Below are positions 43,216 to 53,080 of a stretch of 64,000 nt of DNA, piece by piece. Positions within the stretch are counted from its first letter, which is position 1; the number at the start of each line of letters is the position of its first letter. Position numbers and translations under genes: made by a program. This stretch comes from Acidobacteriota bacterium (lineage in GTDB: Bacteria > Acidobacteriota > Terriglobia > Versatilivoradales > Versatilivoraceae): positions 1-64,000 of the forward strand of contig JAJDUG010000059.1 in the NCBI GenBank assembly GCA_022826755.1, in the 5' to 3' direction. A model generated the notes under the pieces. That model saw only the letters and a list, made by a program, of their open reading frames with translations, made no database searches and was not told where the DNA came from.

Positions 43216-43275
43216 TCGTGGTTCGTCTTCATTAACGATCGGCTGTTTTTCCTCTGAATGATCCACCCGCCAGGG
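43188..43275 (+). repeat. Dispersed repeat, TTCATTCGTGG family, copy B4/A3
   Basis: CTTCGTGTCTATTTGTGTTC and ATTCGTGGTTCGTCTTCATT match the A copies at 60-95 and its inverse near 33430. CTCTGAATGATCCACCCGCC corresponds to the GAATGATCYGCCC block. It occupies the gap between the two UnbV genes and contains the start codon of 39559-43215. Confidence 0.8.
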
Positions 43276-43286
43276 TCGGGGGCGAC

Positions 43287-45011
43287 TTACTTGCCGGCCA
43301 GCCCTTCGCCTTCCCGGATCACGATTCGCTGATTCGGGTCGAGGTTGGTCAGCTTGTCCACCGAGCCGCTGGGCCAGGCAACCTCGAGGGACAGGATCTT
43401 GTCCGAGCGGCCCAGGCCGAAGGTCACCGGGAGCTCGCTCTGGGAGCAATAGCTGCTGCCGCTCTTGACCCGACGCCACAATCGACCGCCGGCAAGCTGG
43501 AGGGTCACCTTGGCCCCGATGCCGTCCCGGTTGCTGGAGGTTCCCACCGTCCTGACCCGCAGGAATCGGTTGCCATTGTCGCGCTGATTCTCCCAGAGCA
43601 CGGCCTGGCCGCGGTTGGTGCTCATCAGCAGGTCCAGGTCGCCGTCGTTGTCGTAGTCCCCGTAGGCGCCGCCGCGTCCCACCCGTGGCTTGCCGAAGTC
43701 GGTCCCCACCCGATGGGCGACCTCGACGAATCCCTTGCCCTGGTTGTGGAACAGGTGGGGCGGCTGGGCGTAGCTCACCCGGCGCTGAACCTTGTTGATG
43801 TCGTTCTCCACGTGGCCGTTGGCGACGAAAATGTCCAGCTTGCCGTCCAGGTCGAAGTCGAAGAAGAAACAGGCGAAGGCCAGCGTCAGCAGGCTGGACT
43901 GCCCCACCTCGGAGGTGGGGGCGTCGTCCACGAACAGCCCCTGGCCCTCGTTGTGGTAGAGGTTCAGCATTTCGTTGGAAAAGTTCCCGATCACCAGGCT
44001 GGCCAGTCCCGACCCGTCGTAGTCGGCCGCGTCCACCCCCATGGCTCCCCGAACGGTCCCGTCCTCGCTGAAGGCCACCCCGGCCGAGATCCCCTCATCC
44101 CTGAAGGTGCCGTCCTTCCGGTTGATGTAGAGCTTGTTGGGTTGGGTGTCGTTGGCCAGCAGCAGGTCGGGCCAGCCGTCGTCCTGGGCGTCGAAGACGG
44201 CCACCCCCAGGGCCTTGCTGGTGGAGTCCAGCAGTCCGGCCTTGCGGGTGACATCGGCGAAAGCACCGTCTCCCTGGTTTCGAAAAAGGCGGGAAGAGAC
44301 ACCGGGATAGGACTCGGGGGTGCAGTAGGACTTGTTGACGCCGTCCAGGCTGCAGTGAAGGTCGGTCTCGATGGACCACTTCACGTAGTTGGTGACCAGC
44401 AGGTCCAGGTTTCCGTCACGGTCGTAGTCCAGCCAGGCCACGCTGGTGGCGAATTCGGGATTGTCCAGCCCGGCCTTGCGGGTGACATCCTCGAAGGTGT
44501 TACCCCCCTTATTGCGAAAGAGTCGATCCGGTCCCAGGGCGCTCACGTACAGGTCCACCCAGCCGTCGTTGTCGTAGTCGCCGGCGGCGCATCCCATTCC
44601 GTAGAGCTCGATATCCAGGCCGACCTTGCGGGTCACGTCGGTAAAGGTCCTGTCCCGGTCGTTGCGGTAGAGGGCCATGGTGGACCGGCGGCCTTTGCGC
44701 CCCGGCCAGTCCTTGCCGTTGATCAGCAGGATGTCCTGCCAACCATCGTTGTCGTAGTCCAGAAAGGCGACCCCCGAGCCCATGGTCTCGGGAAGGTACT
44801 TCTTGCCGAAGGCGCCATTGTTGTGTTGAAAGGTCAGTCCGGCCTGGCGGGTGACATCGCGAAACTGCACCGGGAAGGGCTTGGAGTCGCCCCCGGCCTG
44901 CAGCCCTACCGGACGGCAGAGCAGGGTCAGCACCACCATGGACAGGATGAGAAGGGCGGGGCGTCCTGGCCCGCCGCCGTCAGTGCTGCTGCATGGAGTG
45001 TTGGGGATCAT
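43287..45011 (-). CDS. FG-GAP / UnbV (ASPIC) protein, exported
   Basis: 574 residues from ATG 45011, whose ATGA overlaps the cytochrome stop; the frame runs on upstream to 45929 but only as antisense-like sequence. A signal peptide lies at about 17-42. FG-GAP/VCBS motifs with DxDxDG calcium loops recur from 70 to 470 (FLDYDNDGWQDILL, AGDYDNDGWVDLYV, WLDYDRDGNLDLLV). The UnbV/ASPIC domain is at about 480-553 (VRTVGTSSNRDGIGAKV, VTFGLGRSDKILSLEVAWP). The overlap with the pentaheme cytochrome gene strongly suggests joint function at the cell surface. Confidence 0.85.
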   Translation of the reverse strand: MIPNTPCSSTDGGGPGRPALLILSMVVLTLLCRPVGLQAGGDSKPFPVQFRDVTRQAGLTFQHNNGAFGKKYLPETMGSGVAFLDYDNDGWQDILLINGKDWPGRKGRRSTMALYRNDRDRTFTDVTRKVGLDIELYGMGCAAGDYDNDGWVDLYVSALGPDRLFRNKGGNTFEDVTRKAGLDNPEFATSVAWLDYDRDGNLDLLVTNYVKWSIETDLHCSLDGVNKSYCTPESYPGVSSRLFRNQGDGAFADVTRKAGLLDSTSKALGVAVFDAQDDGWPDLLLANDTQPNKLYINRKDGTFRDEGISAGVAFSEDGTVRGAMGVDAADYDGSGLASLVIGNFSNEMLNLYHNEGQGLFVDDAPTSEVGQSSLLTLAFACFFFDFDLDGKLDIFVANGHVENDINKVQRRVSYAQPPHLFHNQGKGFVEVAHRVGTDFGKPRVGRGGAYGDYDNDGDLDLLMSTNRGQAVLWENQRDNGNRFLRVRTVGTSSNRDGIGAKVTLQLAGGRLWRRVKSGSSYCSQSELPVTFGLGRSDKILSLEVAWPSGSVDKLTNLDPNQRIVIREGEGLAGK

Positions 45012-47875
45012 GAATCGGAGTTGGCCGCGGGGGCTTTGGCTTGGCTGGAGGAGTAGCTCCTGCCGGCGGTCAGCCCCGGCTCCAGCGGGGCGGACCCGTG
45101 CTCGTGGATGGGCTGGCGTTCGTTGTTGGCCTCGGGGTGAAGCCGCCGCACCGGTCCGGTGATGAACTGGGAAGATTCGTCGGCCTTGAATCTCAAATAG
45201 AGCCGGCGCTCCCGTTCGGCCAGGTCCTTCCGGCCCAGACCTCGATAGCAGAGCATCAGGTTGTAGTGGGCCTGCAGGTCTTCCGGGTCCACCTCCAGGA
45301 CCTGCAGGAATTCCTTGACCGCCTCGGCGTACTGCCGCTTCAGGAAGAGAATGCGGCCGGCCTGGTTTCTGACCACTCGATCGCGGGGATACTGGGCCAG
45401 GGCCCGTCGGAAATGGACCAGGGCCTCGTCGTACTTTCCCTGGGTCTTCAAGGTCAGGCCGTAGAAGTAGTGGCTCTTGGCCAGGTCCGGGTCCACCTCC
45501 AGCGCTTTCCGCAGCACCTCCTGAGCCCCCTCGGTATTGCCTTCCCGCACCCGGGCCCGAGCCACGTTCACCCAGCCGTCGGCAAAGCCGGGGTCGAGCC
45601 GGGTGACGGTCAGGAAGGCCTGCTCGGCGGCCTTGAGGTCTCCCTGCAGCAGCAGGCCGATCCCGTAGTCGTTCCACCGGATCAGGTCGTCCCGGTCCAT
45701 GGTGGACTCCAGCTCCGGCGGGTCGGCTCCCCGGTCCAGAACCCTCAGCTCGGTGCGGTCCTCGGCCATGATCACGATGGGCAGATTGGGGATCTCCTTG
45801 AGCTTGCCCGAGACCCGGGACAAATCGCCCTGGAAGATCCAGCGCCCGTCGTCGTAGCCCTTGTCCAGTCCGAAGTCCAGGTGGGTAGGGTCCCGGATGC
45901 CGGCGTAGGCCCACTGGGTGTTCCACCAACTGAACTTGCGATAGTTCACCTTGGCCGTGAGAGTGATCCTGTCGCCGCTGTGCTCAGGGACATTGAGGCG
46001 GAACCGCACCGTGTCCGCGGCTCCCGGAGGGATCAGGCGGACATACAGGGTGGAACGGGCCGCCCAGGCGTTGCGCTTGTTGATGAGGTTGCCGTGCTCA
46101 TCCAGCAGGTAGGCCCGGTACATGTGGGCGCTCTCTTCCACGGGACCCTGCCCGTTGTCCTCCACTCGGCCGCTCCAGAAGATCACCCGTCCCCGGTCGT
46201 CAACCGCCTGAAGCTCCACCCAGACATCGAAGGCGTCCACGGTCCCGCCGGGGAAGAAGTGGCCGACGTTCAGCGTTCTCACCACCACGTCCACCCGCAC
46301 CGAGTCACCGCGCCTGACGGTGGCTCCAATCCGGTCCAGGGGGGCCACCACCTTGAGTGGAGGGGTGGTGACCATGCCCCGGGCGCCGAAGGACTCCGAC
46401 TCCTCTCCCACCGCAAAAGTGCTGGAGAGCTGGAGGCTGGCGCCGGTTCGGCCGGAAGGTGCGGCTGCCTCCACCGGATCGCCCAATGCCATGGCGAAAA
46501 TGTCGATGCCGACCTGCTTGTCCTGCAGAAAGTCGATGGTGGTCTGCAACTGCTCCTGGTCCTGGTTGGCCAGGGGCACGGCCGTATTGGCGCCCGGAAA
46601 CCGGTGAGAGTGGACCTTGCCGTCGATGTTCCCCAGGTCGTCGGAATCCACCAGGGGCATGTGGCAGTCCACGCACTTGCGGGGCTGAGGCGGGTAGTAG
46701 AAGGACCTGGCCCCCTGGCCGGAAACTCCGCTGGCCTGCCAGTTGTCGTAGTCGTTGAAACCTCGCAGCCAGCGATAGTGGTTCACCGGAGAGTCCAGAT
46801 GGACCTTGTGGCAACTGGAACAGAATTCGGCGGTGTCCATCCGATGGAAGGGCTTCATGAAGACCTTCTTGTGAGGGCCGGGATCCGCCATGGTCAGAAA
46901 ATCGTGGAACCACTGCAGGACGGCATTGTCGCTGGTCGCCATGTCATGCAGCGGGGGATATTCGATGACCAGGTCCCCGTTTCCCATGCTGCTGCCGATC
47001 CGAACGATGGAGTGGCAGGAGGTGCAGGCCAGACCGGCCTGTGCTTCCGGGGTGTCGATCTGCTCCCGGATGGGGGTGTCGAATCGACCGTTGAAGAAGA
47101 CGGCATGGTCGTGACAGCCGGCGCACCACTTGGAAGGCTCGGTGCCGACCACGTCCTGCATGTATTCGATCGATTTGCGGTACCACTGGTTGTTGAAGGA
47201 GGAAAAGTGGTGCATGGAGGAGTACCACTGCTCGTAGATATCGGGATGGCACCGCTGGCAGGTGTGGGAGGTCATGAAGAAATCGGAGGGAATCAGGTCG
47301 CCGCTGGTGGTGGTGGCCGAGGAGGGGAAGAAGGGGCTCTCGGGTCCGTCTCCTTCCTCCTCCATGGAGAGCGGTGTGCGGGCGGGGTTTCGGACACGGT
47401 CGGCCTCGTCAGGGAAGAATTGCTGGTAGCCGAGCAGGCCTGCCGGGATCAGGAGCAGCAGCGCCGCAGCCGCGCCATAGCGCCTGCGAGCCAGCCCCAG
47501 CAGACCGAGGCGATAGCTTTCTCTCCAATAGGTTTGAACGGCGACACCTGCCAGGACAAAGGCCAGCAGGGCCAGGCCGATGTGTGTGTGGAGGATCCAG
47601 CGATGGGGTTGGGTGTTGCCCACGACCAGCAGGGCCAGGGCCGGAATCGAACTGGCCAGAAAGCAGACCAGTGCCCAGCGGGCCGCCGGGATGATCCTTC
47701 GAAAGCGGGTCAGCAGGTATCCCAGAGCGATTAGGGTCAGGACGAGCCCCAGTCCCAGGTGCAGCGCCAGGTTGGAAATGTAGAAGATGCCGGGCTCTGC
47801 ATGGGGCCACAGGTAGGCGCCGTTGACGGCCAGCAGGAGAAAGGCGTAAAAGCAAGTCAGCGCGAACTTGTTCAC
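45008..47875 (-). CDS. Membrane-anchored pentaheme cytochrome c with C-terminal TPR domain
   Basis: 955 residues from GTG 47875. Five hydrophobic spans occupy about residues 5-150. Five CxxCH heme sites follow: CQRCH (about 204), CAGCH (250), CTSCH (283), CSSCH (352) and CVDCH (401). A beta-rich domain (about 480-690) precedes four to five TPRs (about 720-890; DPDLAKSHYFYGLTLKTQGK). Many histidines could serve as distal ligands. It resembles multiheme proteins that hand electrons across or outside the membrane; the acceptor is unknown. The two UnbV genes lie immediately downstream. Confidence 0.82.
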   Translation of the reverse strand: MNKFALTCFYAFLLLAVNGAYLWPHAEPGIFYISNLALHLGLGLVLTLIALGYLLTRFRRIIPAARWALVCFLASSIPALALLVVGNTQPHRWILHTHIGLALLAFVLAGVAVQTYWRESYRLGLLGLARRRYGAAAALLLLIPAGLLGYQQFFPDEADRVRNPARTPLSMEEEGDGPESPFFPSSATTTSGDLIPSDFFMTSHTCQRCHPDIYEQWYSSMHHFSSFNNQWYRKSIEYMQDVVGTEPSKWCAGCHDHAVFFNGRFDTPIREQIDTPEAQAGLACTSCHSIVRIGSSMGNGDLVIEYPPLHDMATSDNAVLQWFHDFLTMADPGPHKKVFMKPFHRMDTAEFCSSCHKVHLDSPVNHYRWLRGFNDYDNWQASGVSGQGARSFYYPPQPRKCVDCHMPLVDSDDLGNIDGKVHSHRFPGANTAVPLANQDQEQLQTTIDFLQDKQVGIDIFAMALGDPVEAAAPSGRTGASLQLSSTFAVGEESESFGARGMVTTPPLKVVAPLDRIGATVRRGDSVRVDVVVRTLNVGHFFPGGTVDAFDVWVELQAVDDRGRVIFWSGRVEDNGQGPVEESAHMYRAYLLDEHGNLINKRNAWAARSTLYVRLIPPGAADTVRFRLNVPEHSGDRITLTAKVNYRKFSWWNTQWAYAGIRDPTHLDFGLDKGYDDGRWIFQGDLSRVSGKLKEIPNLPIVIMAEDRTELRVLDRGADPPELESTMDRDDLIRWNDYGIGLLLQGDLKAAEQAFLTVTRLDPGFADGWVNVARARVREGNTEGAQEVLRKALEVDPDLAKSHYFYGLTLKTQGKYDEALVHFRRALAQYPRDRVVRNQAGRILFLKRQYAEAVKEFLQVLEVDPEDLQAHYNLMLCYRGLGRKDLAERERRLYLRFKADESSQFITGPVRRLHPEANNERQPIHEHGSAPLEPGLTAGRSYSSSQAKAPAANSDS

Positions 47876-48148
47876 CGGACCACCCGTTTCCCCCGCGTCC
47901 CCTACGGCATCAGTTTAACAGGGGACCGGGGTTGCGGCAAATGACGCTGCCGCTGGTGACGCTGGCCTGGGTGGACCGCCGAAATGACCCGCATTCTACG
48001 GAAATCTCGGGACCAGGGAGGTGATTTCCGGCAGCGACGAAATCCCGGGGTATTCCTGCCGATTCCGGAAACCCCGGGCCGAAGGGCGGCACCTGGGAAG
48101 AGGTGGGTGCCGGAGCCTTGGCACGCAACCCGACGGGCTGCGAACAAA

Positions 48149-51100
48149 CTACTCTCGGGCCGCCAGAAAGGCGCCGTCTCCGCTGCGCTCTCCCCGGATG
48201 CCGCCGTCGTTGATGACCCCGTAGGCCAGGAAGGGGTTGTTGCCGGAGATCTTGCGGATTCGGACATATCCCTGGGTGGTTCCCGCCGCATAGTCCCGCA
48301 GAATGCTGTCGATCTGCCGCCATCCCCGGGCCGGGACCCTCCTGCCGGTGATGGTTCGGATCAGCAGGCCCGTATCCCCGTCGTAGATGTCGATGCTGAA
48401 GACACTCTCGCTGTCGTCGACTTCTCCGGTGTTGACCAGGGCCAGGTTGCTGCGGCTTTCCTGGTTCTGCTGCAGGCCCTCAACCCAGGCAACCCGGCTG
48501 AATGCCGAGCCGTAGGGCACGGCGCTGTAGAAGACGCCATACCGGCCTCCGGCGAGAAGGGCCGGCGAGACCGTCCGGGCTCCGATCACGATGCCGCTCA
48601 TGTCTTCCCCATCCACCCAGGCGAACAGGGCCCCGGCCAGACCGCCTGACGGACCGATGCCGGAGACACCTTCCCTTCTCATTTCGTCGACCAGGTCGGG
48701 GGTGATCACCTGCTCCCCGGCTTCCAGGCGCATGCTGAATTCGGCTGTCAGGTCGGGGGCATCCACCCCTTCAGCGACGAAAGCGAAACTCACGGTCTTG
48801 GGCAGGTCCGAGAAGTTGGTCACCGTCAGCTCGCTGCTGAAGGGTGCCCTCTCCAGGATCACCGGCAGGGTCTGACCCGTGGTTCCCGCCAGCGAGGCGG
48901 CCGTCACCGGGAGGATGAAGGAGCCGTCCGAATTGGCTTGGTCGTTGATGACCCCGTAGGCGTAGAAGGGGGCCGTTCCGGCTGTCTTCTCCACTCTGAC
49001 ATATCCGTTGGCCAGGCCGCGCAGCACTTCATCGAACTGGCGGAAACCGCCCGGCTCCAGGGTCACCTCTTCCAGCATGGTGGAGTTGGAGTCGCCCGCA
49101 TCTCCCGAAAAGACCGTTACCCTCAGCCTGATGGGTCCCTCTGTGGCGAGTCCCATGTTTTGCACGGCCAGGTTGGAGCGGTCCTGCGGGGTTTGGCGCA
49201 AGCCGGCCAGATAGACCGGTTCCTGGAATCCGTCCTCCCTGGAGACACCGGGATAAGCCAGGCCGGCGCGCCCCCGGGGAACGGGGGTGGTGGTTCTCAC
49301 CGACACTCCCAAGGTCGAATCTCCGCCATACTCGACCGCCAGTGTCCCGACGGGGTTCCCGCCGACAGGAATGGGGACGCCCAGGCCGCGCAGGTACTCG
49401 ACGGCGTCGGGGACGATCTTCTGCCGTCCCACGGCCACCACGTCGTTGGCGGTCCCGCCTCTACCCTGGTGGGCCGTGTAGGTATAGGTGAGGGCGGCCT
49501 CTGTGGCTCCCCGATTGGTCAGCGTCATTTCGGAGGTGAAAAAGGAATCGCTCCTGCCGGCCCTGCTCAAAATGACCGGGACAAAGGTGCGGTTCATCCC
49601 CACAACGGCAGGGACGGCCACAGTGATGGTGTGTGTGGCCGGGTCGGCAGATCCCGACAGCAGGGTCTCGGCCTTCAGGAAGGTCGCCTCAGGTCCGGTT
49701 GGGTCGGACGGGAGCAGGTCGATTTCCGAGATTCGACCCAGCGTTAACACGATCGTCCGGCCCAGGTTGCCGCTGTCCTCGAGGAGGGACAAAGTGATCT
49801 GCCGGCGGGTTTCTCCGGCTGGAAACACCAGTCCTTCCTCGGGGGAAGGGGACAGGCCGGCGTAGTGGTGGGAAGCAGTCGACCCGCCGACGGTGTAGGG
49901 CACGCGAAGGGACAACGGCAGCGCACGGTGCAGGGTCACCGTTACGGTTGCCTCGCTCCCGGGCGCAGCGCTCTGCGCGGTTGAAGCGAAACCCAGCCGG
50001 GCCTTCAGGGTATCGTCCCAATGGAGCCCCTGGTTCTGGGGGCCAATGCCCAACTCCGGGAGCGTGTCGTCGAGAACGCCGGGCGGCAAGCCCGCCAGCC
50101 GGTTGCCGTCCAGATGCAGCTCCTCCAGTCGCCTCAGTCCCCGGAAGATCTCCGCAGGCAGGGAGGCCAGCAAGTTTGCGCTCAGGTTCAGTCTTACCAG
50201 GCGGCTCAGACCGTTGAAAACGGCTTCGGGCAAGGTGGACAGCCGGTTGTGGTCCAGTGCCAGCCGTTCCAGGTTTTCCAGTCCCTGGAAGATTTCCTCC
50301 GGCAGAGCGGAGATGGAGTTGTCACTCAGGCGCACCCGCTGAAGACGGCTCAAACCGCTGAATACCGCTTCCGGCATGGCCATGAGCGAGTTGCCGTCCA
50401 GCAGCAGAACCCGCAGGTTGCCCAGTCCCCGGAAGGCGTCCTCGGGCAATGCGCTCAGGCGATTTCCCTGAATCCAGAGGGATTCCAGCCTGGCTGCTCG
50501 GGTGGGGCCGCCGATGGGAATGAATTCTTCCGGTTCGCTCAACTCCACAAAGAGACCCCCGGGCAATTCGGTGAGGGAGTTCTCGTGCAACTTGAGGACC
50601 CGCAATGTGTTCAGCCCGTCGAAGACCCCCTCCGGCAAAGCCGTGAGCGAGTTTGAGCCGAGGTTCAAATCGACCAGGCGACTCAGGTCGCGGAAGACGG
50701 CGTCGTGTAACTCAGCCAGGCGATTTCCATTCAGCCACAGAGTTTCCAGGTTGGGGAGTCCGCTGAAGATCTCTTCGGGCAGAGCAGTGAGAGCGTTGCC
50801 GCCCAGGTCCAGCCAGGTCAGGCTGCTCAATGGGCTGAACACTCCCTCCGGGAGAGTGCCCAGGGCGTTCCCCGGCATCTCCAGGCGTTCCAGGCTGCCC
50901 AAATCGCTGAAGATTCCCTCGGGAAGAGTCGCCAGTCGGTTTTCACCCAGACTCAAGCTGGTGAGCGAGCTCAATCCGCTGAAGTCCTGGGCTTCCAGGG
51001 TATGAATGCCGGACCGCCGCAGGTCGAGCTGAGTCACGGCCGCCAGTTGACCCGAAGTGATCTGCCCGCAGGACGATTCCCCGCTGGCCTCCATCAGCCG

Positions 51101-52825
51101 CGCCCTGACCTGGGGAGTCCGGTCGCAGACGCCCCCCGTGATGGATCCAGGGTCGGCGATGGTCAGGGTGTGGACGACTCCTTCGGAAGAGAGGGACAAG
51201 AGGGTTTCGGCTGACAGAAAGGGTGCATCCGGTTCCATGCCATCGGAACGGCGCAGGCGGATCTCCCGGAGGTCGCCCAGGGTGAACACCAGGGTCCTGC
51301 CCAGCCTGCCGGCCCCCGCCGGAATGGACAGGCTGATTTGACGCCGGGTTTCTCCGGCCGGAAACAACAAACCCTCCGCAGGATTGGGCGACAGGTCGGC
51401 ATGGTCGGCCGAGGTCGCGGTGCCCCCCAGGCTGTAGGGCAGCCGCACGGCGACCGGCAGCGGGCGGTGCAGGGTCGCCGTGACCGTGGCGGTGGCTCCC
51501 GGGGCGGCGTTTCCCGCCGGAAAGGCGAAGGACGCCTCGGCCTTCAGGCCTGCGTCGACACGGAGTCCGGGACTGTCCCTGACGGCGCCCAGGGTGGACA
51601 GGTTCTCGTCGAAAACCCCCTTCGGCAGCGAGGTCAACCGGTTGTCCTCCAGCGCCAGATCCCGCAGGAGCGGCAACCCGCGGAAGACCCCGGCAGGAAG
51701 TTCCCTCAGCGAGTTCCGATTCAGGGTCAAGCGTTTCAGGCCGCTCAGTTCACTGAAGACCTCCTCGGGCAGGGTCCTCAGATCGTTTTCCTGGAGCGGC
51801 AATTGGACCAACTGGCTCAACCCGTCAAAGACTCCGTCCGGCAGCACCCGCAGCGAGTTTTCGTCCAGAGTCAGGGTCTGCAGAAGACGCAGACCGCTGA
51901 AGATCCCTTTCGGCAGGGTCCTCAGACGGTTCTGGCGGAGTTGCAGCACCGACAGGCTCTCGAGGCCCCCGAAGACGCCCTCGGGGAGTTCCCTCAGCGA
52001 GTTGGAATCCAGGGTCAGCCGTCGCAGGTTTCTCAGCCCGAGAAAGGTTCCGCCGCCCAGGGCGCCCAGCAAGTTGTGATCCAGCTTCAATGACCGCAGG
52101 TTGACCAGGCCGCGGAAGACCTCTTCGGGCAGGGCCGTGAGAGAGTTCTCCTGCATCCAAAGCTGACTCAGGTTGCTCAGTCCGCCAAAGACCCCGTCGG
52201 GCAGGCTGCTCAGCGAGTTGCCATGCAGCGACAGATGCTCCAGGCTGCCCAACCCGGAGAAGACTCCTGCAGGCAAATCGGTCAGAGAGTTTTCCGCAAG
52301 GCGCAGATTGGTGAGCTCGGCCAATCCGCTGAAGACTCCATCCGGCAAGGTCTCGAGCTGATTTTCGTTCAGCCAGAGCCATTCCAGAGAGCCGAGACCC
52401 GCAAGGAGTTCCGGGGGCAGTTCCCTCAACCGGTTGGAATTCAGCCCCAGTTGTTCCAGGCGGACCAGGCCGTGAAAGAGGGAAGGCGGCAGGGTGGTGA
52501 GAGAGTTCCCGCGGAGATAAAGGCGCTGGAGCCGGCCGAGATCTCTGAAGTCCTGGGGCTGCAAGGCGTCGATGCCGGAATCGGACAGATCCAGTTGCGT
52601 CACCGCGGCCAGGTGCTCGGGGCCGGCGTCTTCGCAGGAGGAGACCCCGGCTGCCTCCAACAGGCGGTCCCGCACCTGCGGCGTGCGGTCGCAGATCCCT
52701 TGGGCGGTGGCCGCGGCCGGCAACATCAGGAACAAGCCGATTGCGCCGGCGGAGAGAAACAAGTCCCGAAAGCACCTGGTTGTCCCGCGGGGGATTCCGC
52801 TTTCAGGCAAGCGCAGATGACTCAA
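48149..52825 (-). CDS. Very large secreted leucine-rich-repeat protein, internally duplicated
   Basis: 1558 residues from TTG 52825, preceded by AGGAGGA. The signal peptide ends near LPAAATA-Q. Two similar halves each begin with a CDRTPQVR..L cap (residues 45 and about 565), run through about a dozen 24-residue repeats of LPEGVFSGLSxLxxLxLxxN type, and end in a Calx-beta-like domain (PAGETRRQI, about 420-545 and 935-1060). The final 480 residues hold two copies of another beta-rich module (VILSRAGRSDSFFTSEMTL; VILERAPFSSELTVTNF). The protein probably binds ligands or cells outside. Partner and role unknown. Confidence 0.8.
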   Translation of the reverse strand: MSHLRLPESGIPRGTTRCFRDLFLSAGAIGLFLMLPAAATAQGICDRTPQVRDRLLEAAGVSSCEDAGPEHLAAVTQLDLSDSGIDALQPQDFRDLGRLQRLYLRGNSLTTLPPSLFHGLVRLEQLGLNSNRLRELPPELLAGLGSLEWLWLNENQLETLPDGVFSGLAELTNLRLAENSLTDLPAGVFSGLGSLEHLSLHGNSLSSLPDGVFGGLSNLSQLWMQENSLTALPEEVFRGLVNLRSLKLDHNLLGALGGGTFLGLRNLRRLTLDSNSLRELPEGVFGGLESLSVLQLRQNRLRTLPKGIFSGLRLLQTLTLDENSLRVLPDGVFDGLSQLVQLPLQENDLRTLPEEVFSELSGLKRLTLNRNSLRELPAGVFRGLPLLRDLALEDNRLTSLPKGVFDENLSTLGAVRDSPGLRVDAGLKAEASFAFPAGNAAPGATATVTATLHRPLPVAVRLPYSLGGTATSADHADLSPNPAEGLLFPAGETRRQISLSIPAGAGRLGRTLVFTLGDLREIRLRRSDGMEPDAPFLSAETLLSLSSEGVVHTLTIADPGSITGGVCDRTPQVRARLMEASGESSCGQITSGQLAAVTQLDLRRSGIHTLEAQDFSGLSSLTSLSLGENRLATLPEGIFSDLGSLERLEMPGNALGTLPEGVFSPLSSLTWLDLGGNALTALPEEIFSGLPNLETLWLNGNRLAELHDAVFRDLSRLVDLNLGSNSLTALPEGVFDGLNTLRVLKLHENSLTELPGGLFVELSEPEEFIPIGGPTRAARLESLWIQGNRLSALPEDAFRGLGNLRVLLLDGNSLMAMPEAVFSGLSRLQRVRLSDNSISALPEEIFQGLENLERLALDHNRLSTLPEAVFNGLSRLVRLNLSANLLASLPAEIFRGLRRLEELHLDGNRLAGLPPGVLDDTLPELGIGPQNQGLHWDDTLKARLGFASTAQSAAPGSEATVTVTLHRALPLSLRVPYTVGGSTASHHYAGLSPSPEEGLVFPAGETRRQITLSLLEDSGNLGRTIVLTLGRISEIDLLPSDPTGPEATFLKAETLLSGSADPATHTITVAVPAVVGMNRTFVPVILSRAGRSDSFFTSEMTLTNRGATEAALTYTYTAHQGRGGTANDVVAVGRQKIVPDAVEYLRGLGVPIPVGGNPVGTLAVEYGGDSTLGVSVRTTTPVPRGRAGLAYPGVSREDGFQEPVYLAGLRQTPQDRSNLAVQNMGLATEGPIRLRVTVFSGDAGDSNSTMLEEVTLEPGGFRQFDEVLRGLANGYVRVEKTAGTAPFYAYGVINDQANSDGSFILPVTAASLAGTTGQTLPVILERAPFSSELTVTNFSDLPKTVSFAFVAEGVDAPDLTAEFSMRLEAGEQVITPDLVDEMRREGVSGIGPSGGLAGALFAWVDGEDMSGIVIGARTVSPALLAGGRYGVFYSAVPYGSAFSRVAWVEGLQQNQESRSNLALVNTGEVDDSESVFSIDIYDGDTGLLIRTITGRRVPARGWRQIDSILRDYAAGTTQGYVRIRKISGNNPFLAYGVINDGGIRGERSGDGAFLAARE

Positions 52826-53051
52826 GGATCCTCCTGAATTGATTCGATCAAGGGAAACCGCCTTGAAACCAGTATAGCAGCCAACCTCGGATGCTGTCCT
52901 GTGGACGGACGCCTCGTCCCGGAACGTCCGAAAAGGCCAGAAATTGGATGCAATTTCCTCCCGAAAGGAAGCGCCGTTCCCAAAAAAATACCGATGGATC
53001 GTTGGGCCTTTTGCAAGATTCGGATCTGCACGGGCCGCCCAAAGGCCCCCC

Positions 53052-53080
53052 CGGGAGCGCGGGCGTCCCGCCCGCACATT
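53052..53080 (+). repeat. Palindromic GCGTCCCGCCCGC repeat, copy E2
   Basis: GGGAGCGCGGGCGTCCCGCC plus CGCA, nearly identical to 37819-37842. The inner GCGGGCG/CGCCCGC arms can pair. The 557-base gap 52826-53382 holds this copy, an inverted copy and a hairpin, and no supported gene. Confidence 0.7.

Noticed and set aside
40540-43257. 905-codon plus-strand frame
   Set aside because: Antisense to the FG-GAP/UnbV gene; the repetitive valine-rich product mirrors the calcium-loop repeats.
45012-45929. N-terminal extension of the 43287-45011 gene to about 880 residues
   Set aside because: The extension overlaps the cytochrome TPR region in another frame and lacks any signal; ATG 45011 overlaps the upstream stop and leads directly into a signal peptide.
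45041-47734. 897-codon plus-strand frame
   Set aside because: Antisense to the cytochrome gene, whose five CxxCH motifs and TPRs make the minus strand certain.
50000-52600. CRISPR-like regular repeats of about 70 bases
   Set aside because: The periodicity is the 24-codon leucine-rich repeat of a long open gene; units are diverged and there are no spacers or cas genes.
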